A stretch of 18,030 nt of DNA from Baffinella frigidus (taxonomy: Eukaryota; Cryptophyceae; Cryptomonadales; Baffinellaceae): assembly GCA_026770585.1 (NCBI GenBank), contig MU646392.1, positions 39,876-57,905 on the forward strand, written 5' to 3'. The translations under genes were made by a program, and so were the position numbers. Each line of letters starts with the position of its first letter. The first letter of the stretch is position 1. This document shows positions 15,808 through 18,030 of the stretch, piece after piece. Under the pieces are notes generated by a model. It was not told the origin of the DNA. It saw nothing but the letters and a program-made list of their open reading frames with translations, and searched no databases.

Positions 15808-17039
15808 ATGGACATTGAGAGCTGCCTGGAGCGGTGCTCGCGCTGCGAGCTGCTCGAGGAGTCGGAGATCGCGGCACTTTGCTACCGCTACAAGGAGACG
15901 CTGCTTGATGCTCCGAACATGGCGCAACTAGCGTCCCCGATTACGGTAGTCCACCATCCCCAGCCTTCTTTTCACCCACCACTCCAATGCTGAGACAGCA
16001 ATGGCTGAGAGGCTGCAGACAAAGATGGGTGTTCGGGTTCTCAGCAGCATCAGCCGCGCAACCGCAGACCTTCTGCCCTTTGACATGGCCACGCGCCTGC
16101 TGCTACACCAACACGCCCGCCGAAGGGTCGTATTTTGTTGCCACCCCCCCCCCCGATGTGTGTTTTCTTTGTTTCGTGAACCCGGGCCTCCCGCGGTTGT
16201 AGCGCAATTCGCTGTTCCTGTCTCATCCTAGGTGCCGGGCGTTGGTTCTCGTACACAGCCCTCTGGGGTACGCAGGCGTCTGCTCGCACGCCTCCCCTAC
16301 GTTCTCCCCCCTTCCACCAGCCCTCACGGTTTGAGCAATTGGGAAATTACGTACCAGTTTTAAAACTCTGAACACCTTGCGTTTGGAGTTTAAAACATAA
16401 CAGACGTCGGAATCCGACGGTCTGCAAGGGCATTACGCACCGTCAAATTGAGGGTTGGTGGTTGTAGGTGGGCGAGTATTACCTCACTAAAGCAACTTCC
16501 CCCCCCCCTTGTAGGTGGTGGGAGGCATACGCGGGCAGTTCCATTCGTGCGAATGAAAACTCGGTCGTCTGCTGTCAGAGCGATAATAGCACTGCTTGTC
16601 TGATCAGGAGTTTCCAGGTTTGGGAAACTAACCAGAGCCAAAGCAACTGTAGGTGGTGGTCGACATATTTCTTGCCTCAAGTTTCTCTCCCCTTTGTAGG
16701 TGGGCGAGTATTACCTGACTAAAGCAACTTTCTCCCCCCGTGTAGGTGGTGGGCGTCATATTGATTGCCTCAAGTTTCTCCCCCCTTTGTAGGTGGTGGG
16801 CGTCATATTTCTTGCCTACAGTTTCTCTCCCCTTTGTAGGTGATGGGCGACATATTTCTTGCCTCAAGTTTCTCTCCCCTTTGTAGGTGGGCGAGTATTA
16901 CCTCTGACTAAAGCAACCCCTCCCCCCCTTGTAGGTGGTGGGCGTCATATTTCTTGCCTCAAGTTTTTCTCCCCTTTGTAGGTGGTGGGAGACATACACG
17001 GGCAGTTCCAGGACCTGGTGGAGCTCTTCCGCGTCGCTG
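15808..17039 (+). CDS. PP2A/PP4/PP6-type Ser/Thr protein phosphatase catalytic subunit, 5' exons
   Basis: Join 15808-15945 and 16982-17039, continuing 3' outside what I can place. Exon 1 encodes 46 residues: helix region with RCELLEESEIAALC and then LASPIT, matching the amino-terminus of PP4/PP2A catalytic subunits. Exon 2 continues in frame with VVGDIHGQFQDLVELFR. GDIHG is the first metal-binding motif of the PPP family (Asp and His bind the active-site metals). Family members, of about 300-310 residues, dephosphorylate phospho-Ser/Thr as subunits of multisubunit holoenzymes in cytosol and nucleus. Donor ACG|GTAGTC is phase 0; acceptor TTTGTAG|GTGGTG; exon 2 probably ends GCTG|GTACTC, phase 1. 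Intron 1 is 1036 nt. Closest by eye to PP4. Later motifs (GDxVDRG, GNHE) are not found in the window, so the gene may be complete beyond it or broken by the repeats downstream. Confidence 0.8.
15946..16462 (+). other. First part of intron 1
   Basis: Includes a GC-rich stretch 16001-16126 that reads MAERLQTKMGVRVLSSI and onward like an amphipathic helix before a poly-C tract. It may be a stray exon from another gene or chance; PPP proteins have no insertion between T46 and V47, so it is not part of this protein. GTTTGAG-type words and TTTTAAAACTC / GAGTTTAAAA (about 16358 and 16386) form a small inverted repeat. Confidence 0.4.
16463..16981 (+). repeat. 47-bp tandem array copying the intron 1 acceptor and start of exon 2
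   Basis: TGTAGGTG recurs at 16463, 16510, 16648, 16695, 16741, 16788, 16835, 16882, 16930 and 16977 (spacing 46-48 except one gap). Type-A units read TGTAGGTGGTGGGCGTCATA, then TTTCTTGCCTCAAGTTTCTC and TCCCCTT. Type-B units read TGTAGGTGGGCGAGTATTAC, CTGACTAAAGCAAC and a C-rich end. Every unit ends in a pyrimidine-rich tract and the next opens with TGTAG|GTG, so each carries an acceptor-like site. A units retain codons resembling V-V-G-D-I of exon 2 (16835 gives V-M-G-D-I). The unit at 16510 keeps a longer exon 2 copy to GQF (GTGGTGGGAGGCATACGCGG). The last unit is the real junction. Confidence 0.88.
16551..16612 (+). repeat. Direct repeat of an intron 2 segment (partner 17283-17343)
   Basis: GAATGAAAACTCGGTCGTCT, GCTGTCAGAGCGATAATAGC and TTGTCTGATCAGGAGT recur at 17283-17343 with about five substitutions. 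The first copy follows the decayed exon 2 copy at 16515 and the second follows the intact exon 2. A segment of exon 2 plus following intron was therefore duplicated before the 47-bp unit expanded. Confidence 0.88.
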
Positions 17040-17058
17040 GTACTCCCACCACTCGAGT

Positions 17059-17237
17059 GGTTGGAACACCATATCCTGGTACAAATATGTAGAGTCCCAC
17101 ATGTATATAGGCCCCTCTTGCATTCTTGATTCCGCGTGGCAGGTGCTCTCACCACTGCATCCTTGAAGAATGCAAGAGGGGCCTATTTACATGTGGGGTT
17201 GAACATATTTGTACCAGGATAGGGTGTTTTTTCAACC
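17059..17237. mobile_element. Foldback element in putative intron 2
   Basis: The arm 17059-17129 (ATCCTGGTACAAATATGT, CCCACATGTATATAGGCCCC, TCTTGCATTCTT) is inverted at 17163-17237 (AAGAATGCAAGAGGGGCCTA, TTTACATGTGGGG, ACATATTTGTACCAGGAT). Arms are about 70 bp with some mismatches and a loop of about 33 bp. CTCGAGT before and CTCGCGT after could be a 7-bp target duplication with one difference. Confidence 0.75.
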
Positions 17238-17339
17238 TCGCGTCTGGGCAGAAAACTAGACAAACCACTCAAAAGACTGTGTGAATGAACACTCGGTCGT
17301 CTGCTGTCAGAGTGATAATAGCACGACTTGTCTGATCAG

Positions 17340-17457
17340 GAGTTCCTACATCTGTCCCATTCTATTTGGTCTCGCCAATTTGGTGAGCCCGGGCTCTTTC
17401 CCGCTCCAAAGTTGACGGGGTTCTACCGCAGACCCAGCATGTCAATTTGAGAAAAGT
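17340..17457. other. Intronic spacer related to the AATTTTATTCTGG element
   Basis: AGTTCCTACATCTGTCCCAT, then TCTATTTGGTCTCGCC, resembles GGTACTCCTAGCTCTGCCCC, then AATTTTATTCTGGCCCGTCC, at 17779-17818. It appears to be a degraded copy of that end. The rest is unique, with no exon recognised. Confidence 0.4.
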
Positions 17458-17638
17458 CAGTTCCAAGACTTATCCGGGGAAACCTATTTTTCTTTCATTT
17501 GATGGCAACAAAAATTACTACACAATTCGTTCTTATTAGTAATATAAAAGAATCTGTGTAGTAATTTTGATTGCCATCAAATGAAAGAAAAATAGGTTTC
17601 CCCGGATAAAGACCTGGTGGAGCTCTTCCGCGAGGCAG
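17458..17638 (+). pseudogene. Partial second copy of phosphatase exon 2, split by a MITE
   Basis: CAGTTCCAAGAC (17458-17469) continues after a MITE at 17610-17638 with AGACCTGGTGGAGCTCTTCC GCGAGGCAG. Joined, this matches exon 2 from GQF to the end (QFQDLVELFR, then EAG instead of VAG). The GDIHG metal motif and the acceptor are missing on the left, so it cannot replace exon 2. A GT follows at 17639. It is a duplicated exon remnant in intron 2 or part of a damaged second gene copy. Confidence 0.75.
17470..17609. mobile_element. 140-bp foldback MITE, TIR TTATCCGGGGAAACC, TSD AGAC
   Basis: The arms of about 55 bp (TTATCCGGGGAAACCTATTT, TTCTTTCATTTGATGGCAA, AAAATTACTACACA and complements) are nearly perfect. 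AGAC at 17466-17469 and 17610-17613 is the target duplication; the intact exon 2 sequence CAGTTCCAGGACCTGG serves as empty site. No coding capacity. Confidence 0.9.
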
Positions 17639-17640
17639 GT

Positions 17641-17777
17641 TTGTCTGGAAAACCCTAGTTTTCTTTCATTTCCTGGCAACGAAAATTACCACACAATTCG
17701 TTCTTACTAGTAATATTCAAGTATTTGTGTAGTAATTTTCGTTGCCGGGAAATGAAAGAAGAGGTTTCCCCGGATCA
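17641..17777. mobile_element. Second MITE of the same family, 137 bp, TSD AGGT
   Basis: Arms TTTCTTTCATTTCCTGGCAA, CGAAAATTACCACACA and complements match the MITE at 17470-17609 with more divergence at the ends. AGGT at 17637-17640 and 17778-17781 flanks it. Removing the element rejoins GAGGCAG to GTACTCCTAGC, which restores the same donor-like GTACTCC that follows exon 2 at 17040. Confidence 0.85.
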
Positions 17778-17778
17778 A

Positions 17779-17925
17779 GGTACTCCTAGCTCTGCCCCAA
17801 TTTTATTCTGGCCCGTCCTGAAGGCTTTCTATTCGCCCTTTTGTACTGAATTTCTGCTCTTAAATACTTGTATTGACGAGCCAGAATAAAACCCAGACAT
17901 AGCTAGTACTCCCAGCTCTGTCCGA
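17779..17925. mobile_element. Third foldback-type element with AATTTTATTCTGG ends
   Basis: AATTTTATTCTGGCCCGTC (about 17804-17822) is mirrored by GACGAGCCAGAATAAAA (about 17876-17892). Outer TACTCCTAGCTCTGCCCC and TACTCCCAGCTCTGTCC are direct repeats on the two sides. The relation to the intron start GTACTCC suggests insertion there with flanking duplication, or recombination between duplicated intron starts. Confidence 0.6.
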
Positions 17926-18030
17926 GTAAATCCGGGCTTGCCAATAAATACATTTAGACGCCTAAATGTGTTTTATTTGTGCTGGAGACCCAGCTTTAAA
18001 AACAATAACGACGCGCCCAGATTTAAGCGG
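17926..18030. other. Window end, no exon recognised
   Basis: A small hairpin ACATTTAG / CTAAATGT lies at 17950-17969. I see no match to the next phosphatase segment (the GDYVDRG region) before the window ends. Confidence 0.5.

Noticed and set aside
16001-16231. 76-residue ORF in intron 1 as an extra phosphatase exon
   Set aside because: PPP-family proteins are continuous between T46 and V47 of this protein, so no exon fits there; the helix-like start could be chance or a gene fragment.
16463-16981. CRISPR-like periodic array
   Set aside because: Units are repeated along their whole length without unique spacers, the period is one unit of 47 bp, and the sequence matches an intron/exon boundary in a eukaryotic gene.
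1-18030. tRNA, rRNA or other structured RNA genes
   Set aside because: I looked for tRNA arm patterns such as GGTTCGAATCC with paired stems and found none convincing. A covariance-model search would be needed to exclude small RNAs.

Overview
The window is eukaryotic subtelomeric DNA. It opens with 13 perfect copies of the plant/alga/alveolate-type telomere unit (TTTAGGG). Three long tracts of degenerate CCCTAAA-type repeats follow further in, at about 4.48-5.35, 8.35-9.66 and 10.35-10.72 kb. A spliced Ser/Thr phosphatase gene lies at the right edge. There are no bacterial-style operons, no ribosome binding sites and no RNA gene I could recognise. The telomere unit and the GC-rich gene islands would fit an alga or an alveolate such as a chromerid or dinoflagellate, but the lineage is a guess.

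Layout. 1-94: telomere array, G-rich strand on +, which is the wrong orientation for a left chromosome end. 95-1100: unique DNA and two dispersed repeat families (A and B); one family-A copy is split by a 184-bp foldback MITE with a 5-bp target duplication. 1469-2437: a non-autonomous DNA transposon with terminal inverted repeat GGCYACTTCTTAAA and a TCA target duplication. 2.7-4.3 kb: gene-free DNA with several perfect hairpins and a TTTCCCGG-rich stretch. 4.48-5.35 kb: degenerate telomeric tract. 5.4-7.85 kb and 11.5-13.7 kb: two copies of one subtelomeric block, each carrying a minus-strand ORF of the same unknown family plus repeat families A and C. 8.35-10.72 kb: degenerate telomeric tract, interrupted at 9665-10347 by a second member of the TCA/GGCYACTTCTT transposon family. 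13.4-15.25 kb: mostly inverted copies of family A. 15.25-15.8 kb: short tandem repeats and the presumed 5' region of the phosphatase gene.

15808 to the end: the amino-terminal part of a PP2A/PP4/PP6-type phosphatase catalytic subunit on +. Exon 1 is 15808-15945 and exon 2 is 16982-17039; the rest lies beyond the window or in sequence I could not place. Its first intron ends in an array of about 47-bp units, and each unit repeats the intron 3' end (pyrimidine tract plus TTGTAG) and the first codons of exon 2. Downstream is a second, partial copy of exon 2, interrupted by two related MITEs. Removing the second MITE recreates the same splice-donor sequence seen after exon 2. This mini-satellite of splice acceptors, together with the TCA-duplicating transposon family, is the most unusual content of the window.
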